In this document: in pieces, positions 56,504-64,000 of the stretch
How positions within the stretch are numbered: position 1 is the first letter of the stretch
Layout: every line of letters starts with the position of its first letter
NCBI GenBank assembly: GCA_963678255.2
Contig: CAXXTW010000001.1
Coordinates: 186,001 to 250,000, forward strand
Origin: G963678255 sp963678255
Lineage (GTDB): Bacteria > Cloacimonadota > Cloacimonadia > Cloacimonadales > WRIO01
Reading direction: 5' to 3'
DNA length: 64,000 nt
The notes under the pieces: model-generated
What the model was told of the DNA's origin: nothing
Databases searched by the model: none
What the model saw: only the letters and a program-made list of their open reading frames with translations
Program-made: the position numbers and the translations under genes

Positions 56504-58384
56504 TTAAGCACTGTTATCTGCTTGATTAATTTCAGTGATTTCTGAAACATCATTAATGGGATTTTCTTCATTTATCAATGTATGTTCATCAATCTCTTTC
56601 TGAAGATTCTCTGCTAGTTCTGATTGTAATTTCCATATTCTTTGATACATACCAGGAACATTGATCAAACTTTCATGATTCCCAGTCTGAACAATTTCTC
56701 CATGATTCATCACATAAATCCTATCTGCATTCATGACAGAGGTGATTCGATGAGCAATGATTATTATGGTAGATTTCCCAGCCTGACTTTTTAATCCATT
56801 CAAAATTTGTGTTTCTGTTTCTGTATCAACAGCACTTAAACTATCATCAAAGATTAATATGGGAGTCTTTCTCAAAACAGCCCGAGCTATGGCTACTCTT
56901 TGTTTTTGCCCACCTGATAAAGTGACTCCCTTTTCTCCAATCAAGGTGTCATATCCCTTTTCAAAAGATTCAATGACATGATGAACTTCAGCAATTTTGC
57001 AAGCTTTTTCAATCTCTTGATTTGATGCATCATCTCTACCCATTTTAATATTATCTTTTATTGTTTTTGAATAAAGAAATGGTTCCTGTAAAACAGAACC
57101 AATCTGCTTTCTGATCCATTTTTTATTTATGCTTTTTAACTCATACCCATCCAAAGTGATAGATCCTTCATAATCATATAGTCTTAAAAGCAACTGAACT
57201 ATACTTGATTTTCCTGAACCTGAGGGTCCCATTAATGCAACAACTTTCCCTGCTTCAATATCCATACTAATGTTTTTTAAAACTGGTGTATTTTCATTAT
57301 AAGACATACTTACTTGATTGAGTTGGATCCTTCCTTTAATTTCAGGTTTAAGATCTTCTTCAAAATCACATTCAGTAGGCATACTTAAAATCTGATAAAT
57401 TCTTCCCCAAGAGACACTAGCCTTCCCCATATCAGTTAATACTCTTCCCATTTGCCTAATAGGAAACAATACTGCTGATTCGTAGGATATAAAGACTAAG
57501 ACTGTCCCCACTGATATTTCTCCTTTAATAGCAAATATACTACCTGCCACGATGATACCAGCTATTTGTAAAAAACAAATTAGGTCAGAAATTGACCAAT
57601 AATAAGCCAACAGTTTTATAAGATTATAGTTCTTGTCCCGATAATCCTTATTGACTTTTTCAAATTTACTAATTTCATAAACTTCGCGTGAAAAAGCTCT
57701 TACAACTCTAACTCCCGAAAGATTTTCCTGTAAAACTGCTGATAATGCTGCTTCGGCTTCATCAGAATGTAAAAAAGACTTTTTTATCTTTATGAAGAAT
57801 AAGATTGCAAAACTAAAAATTATCGGTACAGCTAGAATAGCATACCACATCATTTGTGAATTTAACTGATACATTAGAGGAACAACAATAATCAGCATAA
57901 GTAAAGCTCTGCCTACCTCAATTAACTGCACTGAAAAAAATCTTCTGATTGTTTCCACATCTGATATACATCTTTGAATCCAGTCTCCTGTTTCTGCTTT
58001 TACATGTTCTTTAAAAGGCAATAACTGAATATGCTCATACATTTTTTCTCTAATCCTTTTGCCTATTCCTTCTGAAGCCATCACTGACCATTTTCCTTTA
58101 AAAAACTGAAATAAGCCCTGAAGTATTGAAACCATTACTAGAAATAACCCCAGATAATAAGCATTTTTTATTAATTCTTCCCGACCGCCCATTATAGCTA
58201 ACATTTTTACACTAAATATATTTTCTGGTTTTAATGAATTAAAAACATTATCTAAAGCAAAACGTAATATCAAGGGATTAACAAAATAAAATATCGCTGA
58301 AACACTTATTGTTACAAATGCTCCAATATATAACAAACGATAACCTTTTGTCAGTTTGAAAAACATTTTCCATTTTTCTGTCAT
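56504..58384 (-). CDS. ABC exporter half-transporter, second pair (degenerate Walker B partner)
   Basis: This encodes 626 residues with Walker A GPSGSGKSS, intact signature LSGGQKQR, Walker B ILIFDDSLSAVDTE with Asp for Glu, and AHRIT. The tail (about 590-626) is acidic. I start at the ATG at 58384..58382, which has AAAAGGAG immediately upstream. The open frame continues 71 codons further, but that part reads through palindromic DNA and has no support. Its partner follows 9 nt downstream; both subunits show the same split of ATP-site defects as the pair at 24-28 kb. Confidence 0.9.
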   Translation of the reverse strand: MTEKWKMFFKLTKGYRLLYIGAFVTISVSAIFYFVNPLILRFALDNVFNSLKPENIFSVKMLAIMGGREELIKNAYYLGLFLVMVSILQGLFQFFKGKWSVMASEGIGKRIREKMYEHIQLLPFKEHVKAETGDWIQRCISDVETIRRFFSVQLIEVGRALLMLIIVVPLMYQLNSQMMWYAILAVPIIFSFAILFFIKIKKSFLHSDEAEAALSAVLQENLSGVRVVRAFSREVYEISKFEKVNKDYRDKNYNLIKLLAYYWSISDLICFLQIAGIIVAGSIFAIKGEISVGTVLVFISYESAVLFPIRQMGRVLTDMGKASVSWGRIYQILSMPTECDFEEDLKPEIKGRIQLNQVSMSYNENTPVLKNISMDIEAGKVVALMGPSGSGKSSIVQLLLRLYDYEGSITLDGYELKSINKKWIRKQIGSVLQEPFLYSKTIKDNIKMGRDDASNQEIEKACKIAEVHHVIESFEKGYDTLIGEKGVTLSGGQKQRVAIARAVLRKTPILIFDDSLSAVDTETETQILNGLKSQAGKSTIIIIAHRITSVMNADRIYVMNHGEIVQTGNHESLINVPGMYQRIWKLQSELAENLQKEIDEHTLINEENPINDVSEITEINQADNSA

Positions 58385-58514
58385 GATAAACTCCTTTTTT
58401 ATTGTTCTGAAGTCTTCCGCGGTGTGCTTTTCTGGAAAAGAAAAAACCGCGGATTTAAATCCGCGGTCAATTTTATATATCCACGGATTTTGTCTTATCC
58501 GTGGTTTCGATTCT
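58385..58514. repeat. Palindrome cluster between small ORF and ABC operon
   Basis: A 22-bp perfect palindrome centred on GGATTTAAATCC (58446-58467) and an 8-bp-stem hairpin CCACGGAT-TTTGTCTT-ATCCGTGG (58481-58504) lie here, with a half copy TCCGCGGTGTGC near 58416. They could be extragenic palindromic repeats, or attenuator or mRNA-processing structures for the leftward operon. Confidence 0.7.
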
Positions 58515-58628
58515 TTATTCTTTAAACAACCCGAAATCAGGATAGACTGGTAGTGTGCCAATATTTTTGACAAGTGCAAAACTGCGAGGTTGAGCATTCA
58601 TCTTGGTACGATTGATTTGATAATTCAT
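58515..58628 (-). CDS. Small ORF, 37 aa, upstream of ABC exporter operon
   Basis: An ATG at 58628..58626 is preceded by GGAAGAAGG at ideal distance. It reads MNYQINRTKMNAQPRSFALV and ends ...YPDFGLFKE before TAA. It lies 130 bp upstream of, and in the same orientation as, the ABC pair, with the palindromes in between. It has no cysteine, no signal peptide and no double-glycine leader. It could be a leader peptide controlling the exporter operon or a short uncharacterised gene; its function is unknown. Confidence 0.45.
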   Translation of the reverse strand: MNYQINRTKMNAQPRSFALVKNIGTLPVYPDFGLFKE

Positions 58629-58785
58629 ACTACCTTCTTCCTTTCATTTTTATTTAATAAGATAAAAATCTCATTTCATAAATATTGTCAACACTTTTTT
58701 TATTTTTTCTCTTGACACAATATATCTATAACCTAACCTTTCATATAAAGTTATAAATTCCAATATTAAAAAGGAGATTTGCTAT

Positions 58786-59190
58786 ATGGTTTTTAAGTTT
58801 AAAAAAAAGATCTATGGGTTTGAATGTGATGTCTATGGACATTTAAATAATGCTAATTATCTGCAGATTTATGAGTCAGCCAGAGCTGAAGCTTTGGAAG
58901 AAGCAGGGATGCCTATTCGTAAACTAAAAGAAACAGGTTATTTAATTTTTCTGATAAAAGTTGAAATTGAATATAAAAAGGGAATACAACTTGAAGATAT
59001 CATCACGGTTCATTCTTCTGTTATTGAAAATAATCGTTTAGGTTCCTTATGGGTTCAAAAAATATATAATTCAGCTGGTGAGCTTTGCAATATTGTTTAT
59101 GTTCGAGGTGTTTATGTCAAAGACAATAAACCAAGTCGTATAAGTCAGGAATTAAAAGTATTTTTTGATAAATTTTTAGAAACTGAATAG
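58786..59190 (+). CDS. Acyl-CoA thioesterase, 4HBT hot-dog family (YbgC/FadM-like)
   Basis: This 134-residue hot-dog protein has the 4HBT signature YGFECDVYGHLNNANYLQIYESARAE split as F-ECDVYGHLNNANYLQ, with the catalytic Asp in CDVYGHLNN. KVEIEYKKGIQLEDIITVHS and VYVRGVYV follow. Family members hydrolyse short- to medium-chain acyl-CoAs. A TTGACA at 58712-58717 may be its -35. GGAG precedes the ATG. Confidence 0.88.
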   Translation: MVFKFKKKIYGFECDVYGHLNNANYLQIYESARAEALEEAGMPIRKLKETGYLIFLIKVEIEYKKGIQLEDIITVHSSVIENNRLGSLWVQKIYNSAGELCNIVYVRGVYVKDNKPSRISQELKVFFDKFLETE

Positions 59191-59226
59191 TAACTTTTCA
59201 TTCTTATCTAATCGTTAAAAAAAAGA

Positions 59227-59256
59227 AAGGACGGTTTCAAAAACCGTCCTTGTATT
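59227..59256. terminator. Rho-independent terminator, mainly for the leftward HtrA gene
   Basis: AAGGACGGTTT-CAA-AAACCGTCCTT (59227-59251). On the minus strand it is followed by a T-rich run (TTCTTTTTTTT); on the plus strand the tail is poor. Confidence 0.75.
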
Positions 59257-59271
59257 ATGGCAAAGGTATTG

Positions 59272-60708
59272 TTAATTCACTGAAACAGTTACATACTGAA
59301 ATGAGCCATTAGCACTTTGTACATAAAGTAAAAGTATCTTTACCTGATCTTTTTCTGCTTGTTTGATGATATCTTGATAATCTTTAACTGACATAATCTT
59401 TTGTTTATTAACTTCCAAAATTACATCTCCAGGTCTTAAATTCGCCTCTGCAGCAAGTGAATTATTCTTTACCTGTGTGATTAACACACCATTTTCAGCC
59501 TGGACATTCATACGTCTGGCAAGATCACTATTCAATTCATCCACTCTGATTCCCAAATCAATAGTCTTTATTGTTGATGTTTCTTCGGTTTTCTCTTCAT
59601 CAGACTCTCTTGATTTTAAAGAAACATTGAGAGATAAAACCTTATTATCTCTTATTACTTCTATAGGTATTTTCTTTCCAATTGGACTTCCTGCAACTAT
59701 TATTCTGAATTTACCTGTATTTTGGATTTTCTGATTATTAAATTTTACGATGACATCTCCATTTTTAATACCTGCATCTTCTGCTGGAGTTCCTTTTTCC
59801 ACTTTAGCAACCAATATTCCTGCAATCTCGTCTAATTTAAGAGTTTTGCTGATTTCAGATGTAATATCTTGAGGTGATATACCAAAATATCCTCTAACTA
59901 CTTTTCCACCATTAATCAAATCAGCTGCTACTTTTTTTGCTAAATTAATAGGGATAGCAAAACCAATACCAATATTACCACCAGAAGTACTGGTTATGGC
60001 AGCATTAACACCTATAACTTCACCCTTAATATTTAACAAAGGTCCACCACTATTACCAGGATTGATTGCCGCATCTGTTTGAATATAATCTTGAAACACT
60101 GGTGATTCATTGCCAAAATTAAGTCCACTACGTCCGATAGCTGAAACAACACCTACAGTAACCGTTCTGTCTAAGCCAAGCTCTCCAAAGGGATTCCCTA
60201 TAGCAACCACCCATTCAGCAATATCAAGTTTATCTGAATCACCAAGAGGAACAACTGTAATAGGGGTCTTATCGGTTACTTCTGCTTTAATAACAGCTAA
60301 ATCTGTTTCAGGATCAAGACCAACAACTTTAGCAATTAACTTTTCCTGATCTGCTAAGGTAACAGTGATTTTTACATCCTTACTCTTACCAATGACATGA
60401 TTGTTGGTAAGAATATAAATATCATTTTTATCCTTTTTGAAGATAAACCCGCTACCCATGGAAGTGTACTTTCTAGAATCTGGCATTTGAGGGAAAAAGT
60501 ATTTAAAAAAGTCATCATTAAAGGGTAATTGATTCTCAAGAGTTAACTTTTGTTCTCCCTCTGCTTTAATGTTTACTACGGATGCCCTAGCATTTTTCAC
60601 AATGTCTGTAAAAGGGCTTTTCTGATAAACATCCTGTTTTTGTGCTAAAAGCATACTTACTGACAGGATTAAGATAATTCCGAAGATAATTTTTTTCATT
60701 ACATTCAT
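59272..60708 (-). CDS. degP: DegP/HtrA-type periplasmic serine protease
   Basis: This encodes 478 residues with a signal peptide (KKIIFGIILILSVSMLLA). The trypsin-like domain has the triad H104 (TNNHVIGKS), D136 (PETDLAVIK) and S220 (NPGNSGGPL). Two PDZ domains follow (about 290-380 with RGYFGISPQDI and VEKGTPAEDAGIKNGDVIVK; about 400-478 with LGIRVDELNSDLARRMNV, ITQVKNNSLAAEANLRPGDV). I start at the ATG at 60708..60706 downstream of AAAGGAGG; a GTG 22 codons upstream lies before the ribosome site. It handles misfolded envelope proteins. Confidence 0.95.
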   Translation of the reverse strand: MNVMKKIIFGIILILSVSMLLAQKQDVYQKSPFTDIVKNARASVVNIKAEGEQKLTLENQLPFNDDFFKYFFPQMPDSRKYTSMGSGFIFKKDKNDIYILTNNHVIGKSKDVKITVTLADQEKLIAKVVGLDPETDLAVIKAEVTDKTPITVVPLGDSDKLDIAEWVVAIGNPFGELGLDRTVTVGVVSAIGRSGLNFGNESPVFQDYIQTDAAINPGNSGGPLLNIKGEVIGVNAAITSTSGGNIGIGFAIPINLAKKVAADLINGGKVVRGYFGISPQDITSEISKTLKLDEIAGILVAKVEKGTPAEDAGIKNGDVIVKFNNQKIQNTGKFRIIVAGSPIGKKIPIEVIRDNKVLSLNVSLKSRESDEEKTEETSTIKTIDLGIRVDELNSDLARRMNVQAENGVLITQVKNNSLAAEANLRPGDVILEVNKQKIMSVKDYQDIIKQAEKDQVKILLLYVQSANGSFQYVTVSVN

Positions 60709-60807
60709 TTTAATGAAATTCCTCCTTTTTATTCTTCTACTATATATAACAACTGAGATTGGAAAATGTGACACTTTTTTTTTATTTTTTTCATTTTTTC
60801 TATAAAA

Positions 60808-60834
60808 AAAGTCCCCGATCGAAACCGGGGACTA
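60808..60834 (-). terminator. Rho-independent terminator of the leftward adhesin-like gene
   Basis: AGTCCCCG-ATCGAAAC-CGGGGACT, followed on the minus strand by seven T residues. Confidence 0.82.
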
Positions 60835-60850
60835 TATTCTTAATGAAGAA

Positions 60851-63800
60851 TTACTTCATAAGGATCATTTTGCGAGTTGATGAGTATTTTCCTGATTTCA
60901 TATTATAGAAATAAATACCGCTACCAACTTTTCTACCATTGTCATCTTTACCATTCCAAACGATTGTATGGTTACCTTTTTCTCTAACTTCATTAACTAA
61001 GGTTTTAACTTTTTGACCTTTAATATTAAAGATATCAAGAGCTACATGACCTGTGTTAGCAAGTTCAAAAGAAATTGATGTTTCTGGATTGAATGGATTT
61101 GGATAGTTTCCTTTTAATGCTGTTTTTACTGTAGGAGTAACAATTTCATCATTACTTACATCAGCACCAATTTCAACGTTGTCAATTTTCATATAGAACA
61201 TATCAGTAACATTAAAATGTCTGAAAGCTACATAAACAGTACCGCTATATTGATTAAGATTAAGAGATTTTAACACCCACTCTGCACTTGATAAAGTTTC
61301 ATCGTAAACTGAAGTGAAACTTGCAGGAGAAGTATTATTTGTAGTAGAAACGTATACACCGTAATGTTCACCTGTCCACTCTGGATCTTGAGCTGCAACA
61401 TAAAATTTAAGGGTTAAATGAGATCCTTCTGGGATTACAACTGCAGGAGAAATTAACCAGTTGTCAGGAGTTAAAGCAACTTGATTAAACCAAGAGGCTG
61501 AAGCAGCTGAATAAACGCCTTCATAAGCAGATCCGTCTGCATTATATTGGAACCATTCATTAGTATCACCATCACTATCAATCATAGTCCAACCTGTTGG
61601 AGGGAATACATCGCCTTCAAAACCTTCAGAAAGAAGAGTATTTGATACTTGTAATAAAACAGCATAACTAAATGGATCAACATTAACATTGATATTTTCA
61701 GCGATGAATGTGTCATAACCAGGCAAAGTTACTTTTACTTGATAAATAGCTTTCCAAACAGCAGGGAAAGTAACAGTAGTTGAAGTAGCTGTCATTTGAT
61801 AAACATGAGTTGGATCAGCATCTACACAAGTTAATTTTACAACAGCGCCAACTGGACTCATTCCATTAGCAGTTGATAAACTTATTGATACTTGGGCAGT
61901 CATATTACGAGCAACCATGTTTGAAAATGCAGGTGTTGAAAGAACGTTATTAGAATATCTTGATTGAATGATATACTTGTAAGTGCCTGATGGTTGTTGT
62001 GCCCATGTAGCATCAGTATAAGTAGTATCATTAGCAGTCGCTGTAGTTCCAATATTTTCCCATGCATTAGGATTAGCAATGTTAGCTAAAGTGGAACGAG
62101 AAATTTTGTAACCTTGAAGTGCACGATTTAAAGTTGTAGGAAGCATTGAGAAATTAGTAACAATTGGAGCACATTCAGATTTTGTTAAATTTGCATAATG
62201 TGAATTTCTTTTTGAATCCATAGAATTTGTGTTAACACTAGCTATAGTTGCAGGAAGAGTTCCATGATCATAACCCATAGCACGAATAGTGAAGTTTCCT
62301 GAGAATGCACCTAAAGTCTCAAGAGCAGCAAATGCCGTAGTGGTATAATTTGTTGATGCGTATTGTGTATTATTGGTAAAAGGATAATCAGCACCAAGAC
62401 CGTCATCTAAACCTAAAGCTAAGAATCCTGTATAAGATACACCAACAAAGAACCCATTAGGGCAATTAATAGCTTCTGGAAGAGTATGAGTCATCCAAGT
62501 TAAATCAGTACTAGCTACATTTGTTGCATGATATAAAACATTAGTGTTGTCAGGAACACCGTTGGTTAAACCAAAAACCCATACATCAACAGCAGCATGA
62601 GGACCTCCGTTATCAGTCAACATCCAGCTCACTGCTGTAACTTCAGCGTTATGACGATGAGCAGCACCAAGAACACCATTAGTAGTTCCACCATTTAAAC
62701 CTAACTGACCAACAGCTGTGCCGTCATCATAACGATATTCTACTTCTGGTAAAGAAGAAGGTTTGCGCCAAGTTAAAGCACAATTAGCTTCTGTAGCAAC
62801 AGCAACAACGTTTCTTGGAGGATTAGTTGATTCTTGAATTGTAATGGTAGGAACTGTTTGATTAACTGCACCAACAACTAATTCAGCTGTATAAGGTGAA
62901 TAACCATCAGCAGATACATTAATATTATAGGTATTACTTGCAAAAACGCCTGGAAGTGTAAAAAGTCCCTGAGCATTCGTAGTTACTGGACCAACATTAG
63001 CATAACCAGATAAACTAACTGAAGCACCTGCTAATGGAGCATTGGTGTCACCAGCATTCACTTGACCAGAAACTGTAACCATTGGTAAAGCTGTTAATGT
63101 AAAGTCTTGAGTTACAGTTTGATTAGCTCCAACGACAACGCCTGTTGCTGTACCATTAACATAACCATTTTTTGATGCTGTTAAATTGAAAGTACCTGCA
63201 AAAGCACCAGAAAGAGTATAAACACCAGATGCATTTGTCATAGCAAATGTAGGAGTTGTGTCAATCGCAACTTTTGCATCAGCTAATGGATTGCCACCTG
63301 ATGTAACAGTTCCAGTGATTGTTGATTGAATAGCCCAATCAAAATCATCTAAGTTTAAATAAAACTCATCTACAGATACGCAATTAACAGCTAAATATAC
63401 TGTTTGACCGATATAAGGCGTTAAATCATAGGTGTATTCAGTCCATGTAGCTGGAGAATTCTCAACACTTTGTAAGTTAACAGTAAAACTAGCAACAGCA
63501 TTAGTTGTTGTTGACAATTTAGTGTTAAATTCTTCCAAAAAAGTAGAATTTTCTGATTTTGCCCAAAATTTTACTACTTTGTAATCATTAGTGATCTGTA
63601 AAGCAGGGGTAACCAACCAATCGTTGTTTCCAGCTGTATTCCAGTGCACACGAGTAACATTGGCTCCACCATGAGCTGTAGCAGAAGCATATACAACAAA
63701 TGTCTGACCATCTGCGTCAACATCATAGGTTGTCCAACCAGTTGGCATAGTTAAGCCACCTTCAAAGCCTTGTGGGAGCTGAGCCCAAAGAGCAGAGGTT

Positions 63801-63862
63801 AACAGGACCATAGTAAAAAGAACTGCTAACCAAGTCCGTTTCAAAGTAAATAACGAACTCAT
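60851..63862 (-). CDS. Large secreted adhesin-like protein with type IX-like sorting domain
   Basis: This encodes 1003 residues with a signal peptide (LAVLFTMVLLTSALWAQ). Domains in order: a cleaved-adhesin jellyroll (about 28-190, ending VDEFYLNLDDFDW), two carboxypeptidase-regulatory-like beta-sandwiches (TVTSGGNPLADAKVAIDTTP; VNAGDTNAPLAGASVSLSGY), a fibronectin-III-like region, a further Ig-like repeat and a second cleaved-adhesin domain (MFYMKIDNVEIG). The sorting tail has YPNPFNPETSISFEL, FNIKGQKVKTL and SGIYFYNM. No protease motif is visible. I start at the ATG preceded by AGGAGG; a GTG 12 codons upstream is not supported. Cell-surface attachment is likely. Confidence 0.87.
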   Translation of the reverse strand: MSSLFTLKRTWLAVLFTMVLLTSALWAQLPQGFEGGLTMPTGWTTYDVDADGQTFVVYASATAHGGANVTRVHWNTAGNNDWLVTPALQITNDYKVVKFWAKSENSTFLEEFNTKLSTTTNAVASFTVNLQSVENSPATWTEYTYDLTPYIGQTVYLAVNCVSVDEFYLNLDDFDWAIQSTITGTVTSGGNPLADAKVAIDTTPTFAMTNASGVYTLSGAFAGTFNLTASKNGYVNGTATGVVVGANQTVTQDFTLTALPMVTVSGQVNAGDTNAPLAGASVSLSGYANVGPVTTNAQGLFTLPGVFASNTYNINVSADGYSPYTAELVVGAVNQTVPTITIQESTNPPRNVVAVATEANCALTWRKPSSLPEVEYRYDDGTAVGQLGLNGGTTNGVLGAAHRHNAEVTAVSWMLTDNGGPHAAVDVWVFGLTNGVPDNTNVLYHATNVASTDLTWMTHTLPEAINCPNGFFVGVSYTGFLALGLDDGLGADYPFTNNTQYASTNYTTTAFAALETLGAFSGNFTIRAMGYDHGTLPATIASVNTNSMDSKRNSHYANLTKSECAPIVTNFSMLPTTLNRALQGYKISRSTLANIANPNAWENIGTTATANDTTYTDATWAQQPSGTYKYIIQSRYSNNVLSTPAFSNMVARNMTAQVSISLSTANGMSPVGAVVKLTCVDADPTHVYQMTATSTTVTFPAVWKAIYQVKVTLPGYDTFIAENINVNVDPFSYAVLLQVSNTLLSEGFEGDVFPPTGWTMIDSDGDTNEWFQYNADGSAYEGVYSAASASWFNQVALTPDNWLISPAVVIPEGSHLTLKFYVAAQDPEWTGEHYGVYVSTTNNTSPASFTSVYDETLSSAEWVLKSLNLNQYSGTVYVAFRHFNVTDMFYMKIDNVEIGADVSNDEIVTPTVKTALKGNYPNPFNPETSISFELANTGHVALDIFNIKGQKVKTLVNEVREKGNHTIVWNGKDDNGRKVGSGIYFYNMKSGKYSSTRKMILMK

Positions 63863-63916
63863 ATTTCCTCCTATCTCTAATTTTAGTGATTTTCTCACTT
63901 TCTTTATTAAAAATAA

Positions 63917-63945
63917 ATCTAAATATTAATAAACTTATTTGTCAA
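63917..63945 (-). promoter_or_regulatory. Sigma-70-like promoter of adhesin-like gene
   Basis: On the minus strand, TTGACA (63945-63940), a 17-bp spacer and TTAGAT (63922-63917), 55 bp upstream of the ATG. Confidence 0.55.
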
Positions 63946-64000
63946 CTGTTTTTTTATAAAATAACCTTTTTTCGCTATTTCTTTCATATTTTTAGTAAAA

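Noticed and set aside
58385..58597. 71-codon N-terminal extension of the ABC subunit
   Set aside because: The frame reads through palindromes, has no ribosome site at its start, and an excellent site precedes the internal ATG at 58384.

Overview
The window is AT-rich DNA from a Gram-negative-type bacterium. Three large secreted proteins end in the type IX-like C-terminal sorting module (YPNPFNP ... FNIKGQ ... WNGKDDNG ... SGIYFY ... MILMK). Together with the gene repertoire and low GC this points to the Fibrobacteres-Chlorobi-Bacteroidetes side of the tree; I favour Cloacimonadota, but this is inference because no rRNA gene is present.

Region 1 (1-15.1 kb) is an accessory island. After a partial outer-membrane-type gene at the left edge come tandem arrays of a 206-bp unit (18 full units plus fragments). 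Embedded in them are two full 1710-bp IS110-family elements and one 5'-truncated copy, an IS66-family element (8-bp target duplication) inside the first IS110 copy, and an IS21-family element that joins an array to the truncated copy. The 206-bp units share both ends (47 bp left, 28 bp right) with the IS110 element, so they look like its non-autonomous derivatives. The IS110 element has a structured 3' non-coding region that looks like a bridge/seek RNA; it carries a 9-nt match to the joined element ends. Insertions sit at a fixed distance from a small palindrome followed by GATAAAA.

Region 2 (15.4-24.3 kb) is a tightly packed co-directional cluster: pgeF, a DUF342/FapA-like gene, yggS, a divergent plsY-like gene, a GNAT-like gene, a PAP2-type phosphatase, a ferredoxin-fused etfA with its own promoter, an amidohydrolase, queE and a small zinc-ribbon membrane protein.

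Region 3 (24.3-45 kb) holds a heterodimeric ABC exporter, a large secreted protein of unknown function, a SurA/PrsA-type prolyl isomerase, a ferritin-like protein, a hybrid histidine kinase, an amino-acid-type binding protein, a LysO-type exporter, a GNAT enzyme, a P-loop kinase-like protein, a secreted M14 carboxypeptidase, an aspartyl-protease-like protein and a DUF3795 protein.

Region 4 (45-64 kb) starts with a 12-unit, 50-bp minisatellite upstream of alaS. It continues with a 4Fe-4S aldo/keto reductase, a GT9 glycosyltransferase, radC, a secreted GLUG-repeat protein, a second heterodimeric ABC exporter preceded by a 37-codon ORF and strong palindromes, a 4HBT thioesterase, a DegP/HtrA protease and a large secreted adhesin-like protein. 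Envelope biogenesis, protein export and quality control are the recurring themes. I saw no tRNA, rRNA or CRISPR array.
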